Position numbers and translations under genes: made by a program. A stretch of DNA of 64,000 nt from Arthrobacter wenxiniae (GTDB lineage Bacteria; Actinomycetota; Actinomycetes; Actinomycetales; Micrococcaceae), in assembly GCF_013376105.1 (NCBI RefSeq), contig NZ_JAAMFM010000017.1, positions 23,785 through 87,784 of the forward strand, written 5' to 3'. Position 1 is the stretch's first letter, and the number at the start of each line of letters is the position of its first letter. The notes below the pieces were generated by a model, which was not told the DNA's origin, did no database searches, and saw nothing but the letters and a program-made list of their open reading frames with translations. Shown here piece by piece: positions 51,917-60,707 of this stretch.

Positions 51917-51995
51917 CGGAACTCCTAGGTTGTGGGTAGGGCGGTGACGTATTTCACTATATGGGTGAAAATCGGCCAACGTGACTTACGAGATA

Positions 51996-52010
51996 CAATA
52001 TCGGATGTCC
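51996..52010. promoter_or_regulatory. GntR-type site near the regulator start
   Basis: CAATATCGGATGTCC matches the reverse of the fucose-locus operator (AAACATCGGATGTTT) at 11 of 15 bases, with the core ATCGGATGT intact. It lies 80 bp upstream of the regulator TTG, consistent with autoregulation. The stretch 52011-52204 shows no gene. Confidence 0.6.
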
Positions 52011-52204
52011 CACCACTTGCCCACACCGTGTCGTGAACGGGGACCCAGGACGGCCGCGTCGCCGCGCCGGCAGCCCCGCACGCGCCCCAGCCGGCAGGTC
52101 CACGCCGCGTCGCAGGTGCCCGGGATCCGCGCGGGAATCTGTTGCCACAGCGGTACCACTTCGGCACTTGACCAATGGCTGTGACGGCAATTACAGTTCA
52201 TCAT

Positions 52205-52233
52205 AAGCATCGGACGTCCTACATCCGATAACT
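52205..52233. promoter_or_regulatory. paired GntR-type sites before the importer operon
   Basis: AAGCATCGGACGTCC (52205-52219) and CTACATCCGATAACT (52219-52233) are inverted relatives of the fucose operator, matching it at 11 and 10 of 15 positions. Together they form the larger palindrome ATCGGA-9 bp-TCCGAT. They end 26 bp before the binding-protein ATG. Confidence 0.62.
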
Positions 52234-52259
52234 AGCAAACGAAATGGTGAGTCAACCGA

Positions 52260-53885
52260 ATGAGCAACTCTCTTCAGAACCTGCCTCTGAGCCAGGCGTC
52301 GCGCCGCACGTTCCTCAAGGCCGCCGGTGTCCTTGGAACCGCAACCGCATTCACTGCAACCCTCGCCGCCTGCGGCGGCCCGTCGAAGTCGACGAACAAG
52401 GGCGCCGCCAACAACGGCACGGTCAATAAGGACCTCTCCATCGAGGCCGGCATCTCCTACTCCCTGTCGACCGGCTTTGACCCCATGAGCTCCTCGGGCG
52501 CCACCCCGCTGGCCGCCAACCTGCACATCTTCGAGGGCCTGGTGGAACTGCACCCGGCCACGCGCGAGCCCTACAACGCCCTGGCCGCGGCAGACCCGAA
52601 GAAGGTTGACGAGAAGACCTACCAGGTCACCATCCGCGACGGCGCCACGTTCCACGACGGCTCCCCTGTCACGACCGACGACGTGGTCTACTCCTTCGAG
52701 CGCGTCCTGGACCCGGCCAACAAGGCCCTGTTCGCCCAGTTCATCTACTTCATCGACTCCGTGAAGAAGGTTGACGCGAAAACCGTCGAGTTCAAGCTGA
52801 ACACGCCGTTCGCAGGCTTTGGCCCGCGCATCTCCGTCGTCAAGGTGGTTCCCAAGGCACTGGCCGAGAAGGACCAGAAGGCCTTCGACGCCAACCCCGT
52901 GGGCACCGGCCCGTACAAGTTCGTCTCCGCGGCGAAGGACGACAAGATTGTCTTCGCCCGCAACGACGCCTACAACGGACCGAAGCCGGCCCTGGCCAAG
53001 GACATGACCTGGTTCCTGCTCTCCGACGCCAGCGCGCGCGTGACCGCCATGCAGTCCGCCCGCGTCCAGGCGATCGAGGACGTCCCCTACCTGGACGTCG
53101 ACTCCCTGAAGAACAAGGTCAACGTCGAGTCCGTCCAGTCGTTCGGGCTGCTGTTCCTGATGTTCAACCTCTCCAAGGCTCCCTTTGACAAGAAGGAAGT
53201 CCGCCAGGCCCTGCACTACGCCCTGGACAAGGAAGCCATCATCAAGACGGCGATGCTCGGCAACGCCACGGCGGCAACGTCCTACTTCCAGGAAGGCAGC
53301 CCCAACTACCAGAAGGCGTCGACGGTCTACGGCTACGACGCCGCGAAGGCCAAGTCGCTGCTTGCCTCCGCGGGCGTTTCGAACCTGAAGTTGACGCTGA
53401 CCAGCACGGACACCGCCTGGGTCAAGGACGTGGTGCCGCTGATCAAGAAGAACTGGGACGCCATTGGCGTCGCCACGACCCTGGAGATCCTCGCCTCCGC
53501 CGCGGTCTACGCACCCGACAAGGTGAACGGCCTGAAGTACGACGTCGTAGCCGCCCCGGGCGATCCCTCCGTCTTCGGCAACGACGCTGACATCCTGCTC
53601 AGCTGGTTCTTCCGCGGCGACACCTGGGCCAAGAACCGCTTCGCCTGGAGCTCCACCCCCGAGTACAAGGAGGTCCAGACGAAGCTCAACGCCGCGGTTG
53701 CGGCCTCCGCCGCTGACGCCAAGGGCCTGTACAAGGAGATCATCGACATCATCGCCGACGCCGTCCCGCTGTACCCCGTCTTCCACCGCAAGCTGCCCAC
53801 CGCGTGGGACGGCACGAAGCTCAAGGGCTTCCAGCCGCTGCCCACCACGGGCCTGTCGTTCGTCGGCGTGGGCCGCACAGCCTGA
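52260..53885 (+). CDS. ABC transporter substrate-binding protein, family 5 (peptide type), Tat-exported lipoprotein; probable sialic acid carrier
   Basis: A 541-residue binding protein of the oligopeptide/nickel class. The N terminus holds a twin-arginine signal, [10 protein letters not shown], and a lipobox ending LAACGG, so it is exported folded and lipid-anchored. The body shows the family block [28 protein letters not shown] and [10 protein letters not shown]. Further blocks are [24 protein letters not shown] and [17 protein letters not shown]. It heads an operon ending in nanA/nanK/nanE-like genes. Peptide-type importers for sialic acid are known (SatABCD in Haemophilus ducreyi and a comparable system in corynebacteria), so sialate is the best guess; a peptide remains possible. 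Confidence 0.9.
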   Translation: MSNSLQNLPLSQASRRTFLKAAGVLGTATAFTATLAACGGPSKSTNKGAANNGTVNKDLSIEAGISYSLSTGFDPMSSSGATPLAANLHIFEGLVELHPATREPYNALAAADPKKVDEKTYQVTIRDGATFHDGSPVTTDDVVYSFERVLDPANKALFAQFIYFIDSVKKVDAKTVEFKLNTPFAGFGPRISVVKVVPKALAEKDQKAFDANPVGTGPYKFVSAAKDDKIVFARNDAYNGPKPALAKDMTWFLLSDASARVTAMQSARVQAIEDVPYLDVDSLKNKVNVESVQSFGLLFLMFNLSKAPFDKKEVRQALHYALDKEAIIKTAMLGNATAATSYFQEGSPNYQKASTVYGYDAAKAKSLLASAGVSNLKLTLTSTDTAWVKDVVPLIKKNWDAIGVATTLEILASAAVYAPDKVNGLKYDVVAAPGDPSVFGNDADILLSWFFRGDTWAKNRFAWSSTPEYKEVQTKLNAAVAASAADAKGLYKEIIDIIADAVPLYPVFHRKLPTAWDGTKLKGFQPLPTTGLSFVGVGRTA

Positions 53886-53906
53886 CACCTGCGCAGCAGC
53901 GACCGT

Positions 53907-53941
53907 TCGGGGGCTGTGGCCCTTTCGGCCATGGCCCCCGA
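53907..53941 (+). terminator. intra-operon hairpin after the binding-protein gene
   Basis: A 15-bp stem (TCGGGGGCTGTGGCC with two wobble pairs) with loop CTTTC and no T-run, between the binding protein stop and the permease. Such hairpins often stabilise or partly terminate the message so that the binding protein is made in excess. Confidence 0.6.
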
Positions 53942-53998
53942 CGTCTCCCACCATCCTTCCCGTGACGCAGCCCACACCCCCGCCGGCACTGCGCTGCC

Positions 53999-54976
53999 AT
54001 GAAAACCGGAGTTAGTACATTGGCAAACTTTTTGCGACTGCTTGGACGCAGGCTCGCAGCCCTCCCGTTGATGATCCTGGGTGTCACCCTGCTCGTCTTC
54101 GTGGTGCTGCAGTTTGCGCCCGGCGACCGTGCCGTTGCCGCGTTGGGCGAAGGGGCCTCCCCCGCGGCCCTGGCGCAGTACCGCCAGGCAAACGGCTTCA
54201 ACGATCCCCTCTTCATCCAGTATTTCCGTTACCTGGGCAAGCTCATCACCGGCGACTTCGGCTCCACGCTCCCGCCTGCCAAGCCCATCACCGACGTCAT
54301 TGCCAGTGCCTTCCCCGTCACCCTGGAGCTGACCTTCCTTGGCGTCTTGATCGCCATTGTCATCTCGCTGGTTTTCGGCGTCCTGGCAGCCCTGTACCGC
54401 GACACCTGGGTTGACCAGGCCATCCGGGTCTTCTCCATCGCCGCCATCGCCACCCCCTCCTTCTGGCTCGGCATCCTCCTTATCCAGTGGTTCGCCCTCG
54501 GGGACAACTCCTGGTTCCCGTCCGGCGGGCTGGCCGATCCCTCGACAGGCTTCTCCGGCTGGCTCAGCTCCATGGCCCTGCCGGCCCTGGCGCTGGCCAT
54601 CCCGGTGTCCGCGTCCCTCATCCGCGTGGTCCGCACCTCCATGGTGGAGGAACTGGACCGCGATTACGTGCGCACGGCGATCGGCAACGGCGTCCCGTAC
54701 ACCACGGTGGTTTCACGCAACGTGCTGCGCAACGCCCTCGTCACCCCGGTGACCGTGCTGGGACTGCGCATCGGCTACCTGCTGGGCGGCGCCGTCGTGA
54801 TTGAAATGATCTTCTCGCTGCCCGGCATGGGCCAGCAAATCCTCAACGGCATCACCAACGTGGACACCAACCTGGTCCAGGGCGTGGTGCTCGTCATCGC
54901 CATCACGTTCGTGATCGTGAACATCGCCGTGGATCTTCTCTATCTGCTCATCAACCCCCGGATCAGGACGGTCTAA
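53999..54976 (+). CDS. ABC transporter permease (DppB type)
   Basis: A 325-residue inner-membrane permease with six membrane segments. The N-terminal block is LGRRLAALPLMILGVTLLVFVVLQFAPGDRA, and the EAA loop is LDRDYVRTAIGNGVPYTTVVSRNVLRNALVTPVTVLG. GAVVIEMIFSLPGMGQQILNGI lies near the end, all typical of the DppB/OppB family. The ATG at 53999 is the longest choice; a TTG at 54020 has GGAG eight bases before it and may be the true start. It pairs with the fused permease encoded 3 bp downstream. Confidence 0.93.
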   Translation: MKTGVSTLANFLRLLGRRLAALPLMILGVTLLVFVVLQFAPGDRAVAALGEGASPAALAQYRQANGFNDPLFIQYFRYLGKLITGDFGSTLPPAKPITDVIASAFPVTLELTFLGVLIAIVISLVFGVLAALYRDTWVDQAIRVFSIAAIATPSFWLGILLIQWFALGDNSWFPSGGLADPSTGFSGWLSSMALPALALAIPVSASLIRVVRTSMVEELDRDYVRTAIGNGVPYTTVVSRNVLRNALVTPVTVLGLRIGYLLGGAVVIEMIFSLPGMGQQILNGITNVDTNLVQGVVLVIAITFVIVNIAVDLLYLLINPRIRTV

Positions 54977-54979
54977 GCC

Positions 54980-57010
54980 ATGCGCAGCAAACTTGCCGAA
55001 CGGCTCAGCGCGCCGGGCCTGCGCTTCAAGGCCCTCACCCTGGGCTCCAAGCTGGCCCTGCTCTTCCTGCTTTTCATAGTCGTCGTGGCCATCCTGGCTC
55101 CCTGGATTGCCCCGCACAACCCGCTTGAGACCGGCGACCCGGCCCAGGCCCCGAGCGCCGCCCACCTCTTTGGCACGGACCGGATTGGCCGGGACGTCCT
55201 CTCCCGCCTGCTCTACGGCGCCCAGGCCTCCCTCATGATCGGCATCGGCTCCGTGGCCCTGGCCATCCTGCTCGGCGCCACGCTTGGCGCCGTCGCGGCG
55301 ACCTCGTCGAAGGCCGTCAACGAGGTCATCATGCGCGTCATGGACGTCCTGATGGCGTTCCCGGGCATCGCCCTCGCCGCCGTGCTGCTGACATCGTTCG
55401 GCAATTCGGTCCCCACCATCATCGTCGCGATCGCCATCATCTACACGCCGCAGCTGGCCCGCGTGGTGCGCGCCAACGTGCTGGCCCAGTACGGCGAGGA
55501 CTACGTCCGGGCCGAGCGCGTCATCGGGGCCGGGCGCACGTACATCATGCTCAAGCACATTGTCCGCAACACCGCCGCCCCCGTGCTGGTGTTTGCCACG
55601 GTCATGGTGGCCGACGCCATCATCCTGGAGGCCTCGCTGTCCTTCCTGGGCGCCGGCATCCAGGACCCGGCCCCCAGCTGGGGCAACGTGATCTCCTACG
55701 GCCGCAACCTGGTGCTCTCCGGCGGCTGGTGGGCCACCTCCTTTGCCGGCCTGGTCATCCTGCTGACCGTCCTCGCCCTGAACATCCTGGCCGAGGGCCT
55801 CACGGACGCCATGGTGAACCCGCGCCTGCGCAAGGCCGCCCCGGTGAAGGACGACGACGGCTCGGCAGCCGCCGCCGTCGAGCTCGCCAAGGCCGACGCC
55901 GCCGCCCGCGCCGCCATCGAAAACCCGTTCGCGGCGCTCGATGCGGAACTCCTGCTGCTCCAGGCCGTGGAACAGCAGCGCACGGACCGCCTCCCCCAGG
56001 TGGCCGCGGACGCCCGCGTGATCCTGGAAGTGAAGGACCTCTCCATCCGCTTCCCCGGCCGCTACGGCGACACCGCCATCGTGGACAAGGTCTCCTTCAC
56101 CGTCCGCGAGGGCGAAACCATGGGCCTGGTGGGCGAGTCCGGCTGCGGGAAGTCCATCACGTCCCTGGCCGTCATGGGCCTGCTGCCCAAGACGGCCGAG
56201 GTGACCGGCTCCATCAAGTTTGATGGCAAGGAACTGCTGGACCCCGCCACGAGGCACAGCTCGGCGAAGGCCTACCAGGGCCTGCGCGGCCACCAGATCG
56301 CCATGGTCTACCAGGACGCGCTCAGCTCGCTGAACCCGTCCATGCTGATCAGGGACCAGATGCTCCAGCTCACCAAGCGCAACGGCCGCAAGACGCCCGC
56401 GGAACTGTTGGAACTGGTCAAGCTGGACCCCGTGCGCACTCTCAAGAGCTACCCGCACGAACTTTCCGGCGGGCAGCGCCAGCGGGTGCTGATTGCCATG
56501 GCACTGTCCCGTTCGCCCAAGATCGTGGTGGCGGACGAGCCGACCACGGCCCTTGACGTCACGGTGCAGAAGCAGGTGGTGGACCTGCTGAACGAGCTGC
56601 GCGAGCAGCTGGGCTTCGCGATGGTCTTCGTCAGCCACGACCTGGCCCTGGTGGCCTCACTGGCCCACAAGATCACGGTCATGTACGCCGGCCAGGTGGT
56701 CGAATCGGCACAGGCCTCCGAGCTGCTGGCCCACCCCACCCACGAATACACGCGCGGCCTGCTGGGCGCGGTGCTCTCCATCGAGTCCGACGCCGTCCGG
56801 CTCCACCAGATCCCGGGCACGGTCCCGTCGCCGCGCGAATTCGCCACGGGCGACAGGTTCGCCGGCCGCTCGCAGCGCCCCGACGCCGACCCGACGCAGC
56901 AGCTGGCCTTCGTGCCCGTGATCCGCAACGGCGTCGCAACGGATCACTACTGGGCCAGCCACAAGCGCGAACCGGAACTCGCCGGCGCGGAAACGGAAGG
57001 TGCACGATGA
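54980..57010 (+). CDS. ABC transporter permease-ATPase fusion (DppC-DppD type)
   Basis: A 676-residue fusion. Residues ~1-290 are a DppC-type permease (FGTDRIGRDVLSRLLYGAQASLMIG; EAA loop YVRAERVIGAGRTYIMLKHIVRNTAAPVLVFA; EASLSFLGAGIQDPAPSWG). A charged Ala-rich linker (~290-345) leads to an ABC ATPase with Walker A GLVGESGCGKSITS, signature LSGGQRQRVLIAMALS, Walker B IVVADEPTTALDV and H-loop VFVSHDLALVA. The C-terminal oligopeptide-type extension carries the IPGTVPSP block. Fusing one permease to one ATPase tethers half of the transporter in a single chain. The stop overlaps the next ATPase gene by 4 bp. Confidence 0.94.
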   Translation: MRSKLAERLSAPGLRFKALTLGSKLALLFLLFIVVVAILAPWIAPHNPLETGDPAQAPSAAHLFGTDRIGRDVLSRLLYGAQASLMIGIGSVALAILLGATLGAVAATSSKAVNEVIMRVMDVLMAFPGIALAAVLLTSFGNSVPTIIVAIAIIYTPQLARVVRANVLAQYGEDYVRAERVIGAGRTYIMLKHIVRNTAAPVLVFATVMVADAIILEASLSFLGAGIQDPAPSWGNVISYGRNLVLSGGWWATSFAGLVILLTVLALNILAEGLTDAMVNPRLRKAAPVKDDDGSAAAAVELAKADAAARAAIENPFAALDAELLLLQAVEQQRTDRLPQVAADARVILEVKDLSIRFPGRYGDTAIVDKVSFTVREGETMGLVGESGCGKSITSLAVMGLLPKTAEVTGSIKFDGKELLDPATRHSSAKAYQGLRGHQIAMVYQDALSSLNPSMLIRDQMLQLTKRNGRKTPAELLELVKLDPVRTLKSYPHELSGGQRQRVLIAMALSRSPKIVVADEPTTALDVTVQKQVVDLLNELREQLGFAMVFVSHDLALVASLAHKITVMYAGQVVESAQASELLAHPTHEYTRGLLGAVLSIESDAVRLHQIPGTVPSPREFATGDRFAGRSQRPDADPTQQLAFVPVIRNGVATDHYWASHKREPELAGAETEGAR

Positions 57011-57828
57011 GCAAGCACACCACGGGCGCCGCCACCGGAGCCCCTGTCATCGAGCTGAAGGACCTGCACGTCCACCACCGGACGCGCTCCGGCGGGCTGT
57101 TCAAGCCCAGCTACGTCAAGGCCGTCAACGGCGTGGACTTCACCATCAGCCGCGGCGAAACCGTCGGCATCGTGGGCGAGTCCGGCTGCGGCAAGTCCAC
57201 GCTGGCCTCCGTCCTGGTGGGCCTGCAGACGCCCACCTCCGGCCAGGTGCTCTTCCGCGGCAGGCCGGCCATCAAGCGCAGTGCTGCCATGCGCAAGGAG
57301 TTTGGGCGGTCCGTGGCCGTGGTCTTCCAGGACCCGTCGACGGCGCTGAACCCGCGCATGACCATCCAGGACATCCTGGTGGACCCGCTGGCCGTCCACG
57401 GCATCGGCACCACGGCAGGCAGGCTGGCCAAGGTCCGCGAACTCCTCGCGCTGGTGGGCCTGCCGCAATCGGCGGCCGAGGTCACGCCGTCGCAGGTTTC
57501 CGGGGGGCAGCGCCAGCGTGTGGCGATCGCCCGCGCCCTGGCCCTGGACCCGGACATCATCGTCGCGGACGAGCCCACCTCGGCCCTGGACGTTTCCGTC
57601 CGCGCCCAGGTGCTCAACCTGCTCTCTGACCTGAAGAAGGAACTGAACCTGGGCATGGTCTTCATCAGCCATGACATCCAGACCGTCCGCTACGTCTCCG
57701 ACCGCATTTGCGTCATGTACTACGGCCAGATTGTGGAGGAAGGCTCCGCGGAGCAAATCTTCGACAACCCGTCCAACGACTACACCAAGAAGCTGCTGGG
57801 CGCGGCGCCGTCGCTCCTGCACCTTTAG
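57007..57828 (+). CDS. ABC transporter ATP-binding protein (DppF type)
   Basis: The second ATPase of the importer, 273 residues. It has an N-terminal ELKDLHVHHRTRSGGLFKPSYVKAVNGVDFTI, Walker A GIVGESGCGKSTLAS, Q-loop VVFQDPSTALNPRMT, signature VSGGQRQRVAIARALAL, Walker B IIVADEPTSALDV and H-loop VFISHDIQTVRYV. The short C terminus lacks the full oligopeptide extension (YTKKLLGAAPSLLHL). Its ATG overlaps the stop of the fused permease-ATPase gene (ATGA). It should pair with the ATPase half of that fusion. The next gene, nanA-like, begins 68 bp later. Confidence 0.94.
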   Translation: MSKHTTGAATGAPVIELKDLHVHHRTRSGGLFKPSYVKAVNGVDFTISRGETVGIVGESGCGKSTLASVLVGLQTPTSGQVLFRGRPAIKRSAAMRKEFGRSVAVVFQDPSTALNPRMTIQDILVDPLAVHGIGTTAGRLAKVRELLALVGLPQSAAEVTPSQVSGGQRQRVAIARALALDPDIIVADEPTSALDVSVRAQVLNLLSDLKKELNLGMVFISHDIQTVRYVSDRICVMYYGQIVEEGSAEQIFDNPSNDYTKKLLGAAPSLLHL

Positions 57829-57896
57829 TCCCCACGCCCTCCCGGGCGCGTGGGCCCAGACCCCCTATTAATCAATCCCATTTTGGAGTAATCACC

Positions 57897-58826
57897 GTGA
57901 CAACCGTCGCTTCCCGTTTCCAGGGCGTCATTCCGCCCGTCGTCACCCCCCGCACGGCCGACGGCGCCATCGACGTCCCCTCGCTGGAAAACGTCACCCG
58001 CCACCTGCTCGACGGCGGCGTCACCGGCCTGTTCGTCAACGGCTCCTCCGGCGAGGTCACCCACCTGACCAACGGCGAGCGCGACACCGTGCTGCGCACC
58101 ATCGTGGGCGTCAACGCCGGTCAGGTCCCGGTGCTGGCCGGCGCGGTGGAGCAGACCACCAACCGCGTCATCGAGGAAGCTGCCCGCGCCGTGTCCCTCG
58201 GCGCAGACGGCATCGTGGCCACCAGCCAGTACTACGCCATCAGCAACGCCGAGGAGAACGGCCGACACTTCCGCGCCATCGCCGCCTCCGTGGACGTCCC
58301 GGTCTTCGCCTACGACGTCCCGGTTCGCACCCACTTCAAGCTGCCCACCGACCTGCTGGTCGAGCTGGGCCGGGAAGGCGTCATCGCCGGCGTAAAGGAC
58401 TCATCGGGCGACGACGTTTCCTTCCGCCAGCTGGTCATCGCGGCGAAGGACATCCCGAACTTTGACATCTTCACCGGCCACGAGGTCGTGGTGGACGGCG
58501 CCCTGCTGGGCGGCGCACAGGGCGTTGTGCCGGGCCTGGGCAACGTAGACCCGGCCGGCTACCGCCGCCTGTACGACGCCGCCGCGGCCGGCGACTGGGC
58601 CAAGGCCTCCGCCGAGCAGGACCGCCTGGCCGACGTCTTCAACATCGTCTACGCCCCGAAGCCGGGCCGCGTGTCCGGCAACGCCGCCGGCCTGGGCGCT
58701 TTCAAGACGGCCATGATGCTCATGGGGATCATCAAGACCAACGTCATGAGCACCCCCATGCTCGCCCTGGACGACGACGAGACCGAAGCCATCAAGGCGG
58801 TCCTGGTGCGCACGGGCCTGATCTAG
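57897..58826 (+). CDS. nanA: dihydrodipicolinate synthase/N-acetylneuraminate lyase family, probable NanA
   Basis: Class I aldolase of 309 residues. In this operon it would split N-acetylneuraminate into pyruvate and ManNAc. It has a GxxGE pyruvate-binding loop, VNGSSGEVTHLTNGER (about 43-58), Tyr in FAYDVPVRTHFKLP (about 138-151), and the Schiff-base Lys in GVIAGVKDSSGDDVSF (about residue 166). The C-terminal NAAGLGAFKTAMMLMGII is also typical. The GTG at 57897 follows TTGGAG. Family members also include other keto-acid aldolases; neighbouring nanK- and nanE-like genes favour sialate. Confidence 0.87.
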   Translation: MTTVASRFQGVIPPVVTPRTADGAIDVPSLENVTRHLLDGGVTGLFVNGSSGEVTHLTNGERDTVLRTIVGVNAGQVPVLAGAVEQTTNRVIEEAARAVSLGADGIVATSQYYAISNAEENGRHFRAIAASVDVPVFAYDVPVRTHFKLPTDLLVELGREGVIAGVKDSSGDDVSFRQLVIAAKDIPNFDIFTGHEVVVDGALLGGAQGVVPGLGNVDPAGYRRLYDAAAAGDWAKASAEQDRLADVFNIVYAPKPGRVSGNAAGLGAFKTAMMLMGIIKTNVMSTPMLALDDDETEAIKAVLVRTGLI

Positions 58827-58903
58827 TCCCACCCGCTCCCCCGCCCCGTTCCTCCCCAGGCGCTCCCGTTGCCCGCAAGGGGCCCTCGCGCTCGTGGGCC
58901 CAG

Positions 58904-59010
58904 GCCGCGGCCCCTCACGGGCGCGGCCCCTCACGGGCGCGGGCCCAACGGGCGCGGCCCCAACGGGCGCGGCCCCAACGGGCGTGGCCCCAACGGGCGT
59001 GGCCCCAACG
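58904..59010. repeat. 15/16-bp tandem array between nanA and nanK
   Basis: Seven units: two of 16 bp (of the type GGCGCGGCCCCTCACG, 58904-58935) followed by five of 15 bp (GGCGCGGCCCCAACG and variants, 58936-59010). The array fills most of the 240-bp gap before nanK. The 3n-length units keep a frame open (GPNGR repeats), but no start or ribosome site supports translation. Confidence 0.8.
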
Positions 59011-59066
59011 GAACAGGCGGGGAGCGGGCCATTTTCACGACCATTGAACTCTTGAAGGATTTCCCG

Positions 59067-59996
59067 ATGCGGTATGTAGCAGGTGTGGACCTCGGCGGGA
59101 CCAAGACGGCCGCCGCGGTGGTGGGCGCGGACGGATCCGTGCTGGTGCAAGGGCAGATCGCCACGAAAAACCGCGACGGCGGCACCGCCATACTGGACGC
59201 CACGGCCGTGCTGGTGCGCTCCCTCAGGGACCGTGCCGCCGAGCAGGGCGCCACGGTCGACGCCGTGGGCGTCGGCTCGGCCGGCGTCATCAATGCCGTG
59301 GAAGGAACCGTCCTCTCCGCGACCGACGCCATTCTCGACTGGACCGGTACACACATCACGGCGGGACTCTCGGAGCGGCTGGGACTGCCGTCCGCCGTCG
59401 TCAACGACGTGCACGCCCACGCCCTCGGCGAGGCGTGGCTGGGGGCTGGCGCCGGCACCTCAACGTCCCTGATGGTCGCCTTCGGGACCGGGGTGGGCGG
59501 CAGCTTTGTGGTCAACGGGCAGCCCCTGCTGGGCCACCACTTTGCGGGCGGGCACGTGGGGCACTTCGCTTCACCCTACGCCGTACACCGGGGCCGGCCC
59601 CTGCCGTGTTCCTGCGGCCATGCGGGGCACGTTGAAGCCATCGCCTCCGGCCCCGCCATCCGCGCCGCCTATGTGCGCGAGGGCGGCAGTGCCGGCCTGG
59701 CCGACACCCGGGCCGTGTTTGAAGCCGCACGCCTGGGCGACGAGCTGGCGCTGTTGGTCATCTCCCGGGCGGCCGCCGCAGCGGGCCAGGCCGTGGGCGG
59801 GCTCGTCAACATCCTCGATCCGGAGGTGGTGGTCATTTCCGGCGGGCTGGCCGATGCCGGCAGCTTTTGGTGGAATGGCATGGAGCGCGCGCTGCGGGCC
59901 GAACTGCTGGCACCCCTGGCGGACGTGCCCGTGGCCCGCGCCGCGCTGGGCAACACGGCCGCCGTGGTGGGCGCGGCGTCCCTGGTCCTTTCCTAA
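59067..59996 (+). CDS. nanK: ROK family sugar kinase, probable N-acetylmannosamine kinase
   Basis: A 309-residue ROK kinase. The phosphate loop is VAGVDLGGTKTAAAVVG (~4-20); sugar-binding residues lie in AVVNDVHAHALGEAWLGAG and MVAFGTGVGGSFVVNG. The zinc motif is GGHVGHFAS..LPCSCGHAGHVEAIASG, with His where many ROK kinases have the last Cys. The ATG at 59067 follows AAGGA. In the operon between nanA and nanE it should phosphorylate ManNAc to ManNAc-6-P; glucokinase activity cannot be excluded from sequence. Confidence 0.88.
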   Translation: MRYVAGVDLGGTKTAAAVVGADGSVLVQGQIATKNRDGGTAILDATAVLVRSLRDRAAEQGATVDAVGVGSAGVINAVEGTVLSATDAILDWTGTHITAGLSERLGLPSAVVNDVHAHALGEAWLGAGAGTSTSLMVAFGTGVGGSFVVNGQPLLGHHFAGGHVGHFASPYAVHRGRPLPCSCGHAGHVEAIASGPAIRAAYVREGGSAGLADTRAVFEAARLGDELALLVISRAAAAAGQAVGGLVNILDPEVVVISGGLADAGSFWWNGMERALRAELLAPLADVPVARAALGNTAAVVGAASLVLS

Positions 59997-60023
59997 ACCC
60001 CCAACCTTTCCCCAGGAGTCACC

Positions 60024-60707
60024 GTGACACTGAAATTGAGCGATCTCGAGTCCCTCGCCGGCCAGCTGGTGGTTTCCGCCCAGGCCTACCCCGGTGAGCC
60101 GATGCGGGACCCCCGCACCACCGCCCAGGTGGCGGCGTCGGCCGTGATCGGCGGGGCGGCGGCCATCCGCGTGCAGGGCATTGCGGACATCCAGTTCACG
60201 CGTGCCGCCGTCGAGGTGCCCGTGATCGGACTCTGGAAGGACGGCCACGACGGCGTCTTCATCACGCCCACCCTGCGGCACGCGCTGTCCTGCGCCAATG
60301 CGGGGGCGCACATCGTCGCCATCGACGGCACGCGCCGCCCCCGGCCGGACGGCCTGACGCTGGCCGAGACCGTTGCCGGCATCCACGCCGAATCAAATGC
60401 CCTGGTCATGGCCGACTGCGGTTCCCTGGACGACGCCGTGGCCGCCGCCGCGGCCGGTGCCGACCTGATCGGCACCACGCTGGCCGGGTACTCGGGCGAG
60501 CGGCCCAAGACGGACGGCCCGGACCTGGAGCTCATCGCCCAGATTGCCACGGCAGCCCTGGGCAGGCCGCTGATTGCGGAGGGCCGCATCCACTCCCCCG
60601 CGCAGGCCAGGCAGGCGCTTGACGCCGGCGCCTTCGCCGTGGTGGTCGGCACCGCGATCACCCACCCGGCGTCCATCACGGGATGGTTCAAGGACGCCCT
60701 GGGCTGA
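60024..60707 (+). CDS. nanE: N-acetylmannosamine-6-phosphate 2-epimerase
   Basis: A TIM-barrel epimerase of 227 residues, converting ManNAc-6-P to GlcNAc-6-P, which then enters amino-sugar catabolism (nagA/nagB are not in the window). Family blocks are LVVSAQAYPGEPMRDP at the N terminus, GAAAIRVQGIADI and VPVIGLWKDGHDG. ADCGSLDDAVAAAAAGADLIGTTLAGYSG, PLIAEGRIHSPAQARQALDAGAFAVVVGTAITHPASIT also match. The GTG at 60024 follows CAGGAG and is 27 bp after nanK. It is the last gene of the operon. Confidence 0.93.
   Translation: MTLKLSDLESLAGQLVVSAQAYPGEPMRDPRTTAQVAASAVIGGAAAIRVQGIADIQFTRAAVEVPVIGLWKDGHDGVFITPTLRHALSCANAGAHIVAIDGTRRPRPDGLTLAETVAGIHAESNALVMADCGSLDDAVAAAAAGADLIGTTLAGYSGERPKTDGPDLELIAQIATAALGRPLIAEGRIHSPAQARQALDAGAFAVVVGTAITHPASITGWFKDALG

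Noticed and set aside
58869..59066. Gly-Pro-Asn-Gly-Arg repeat peptide as an extension of the ROK kinase
   Set aside because: It is a translation of the minisatellite; the kinase fold begins at 59067 after a clear ribosome site.
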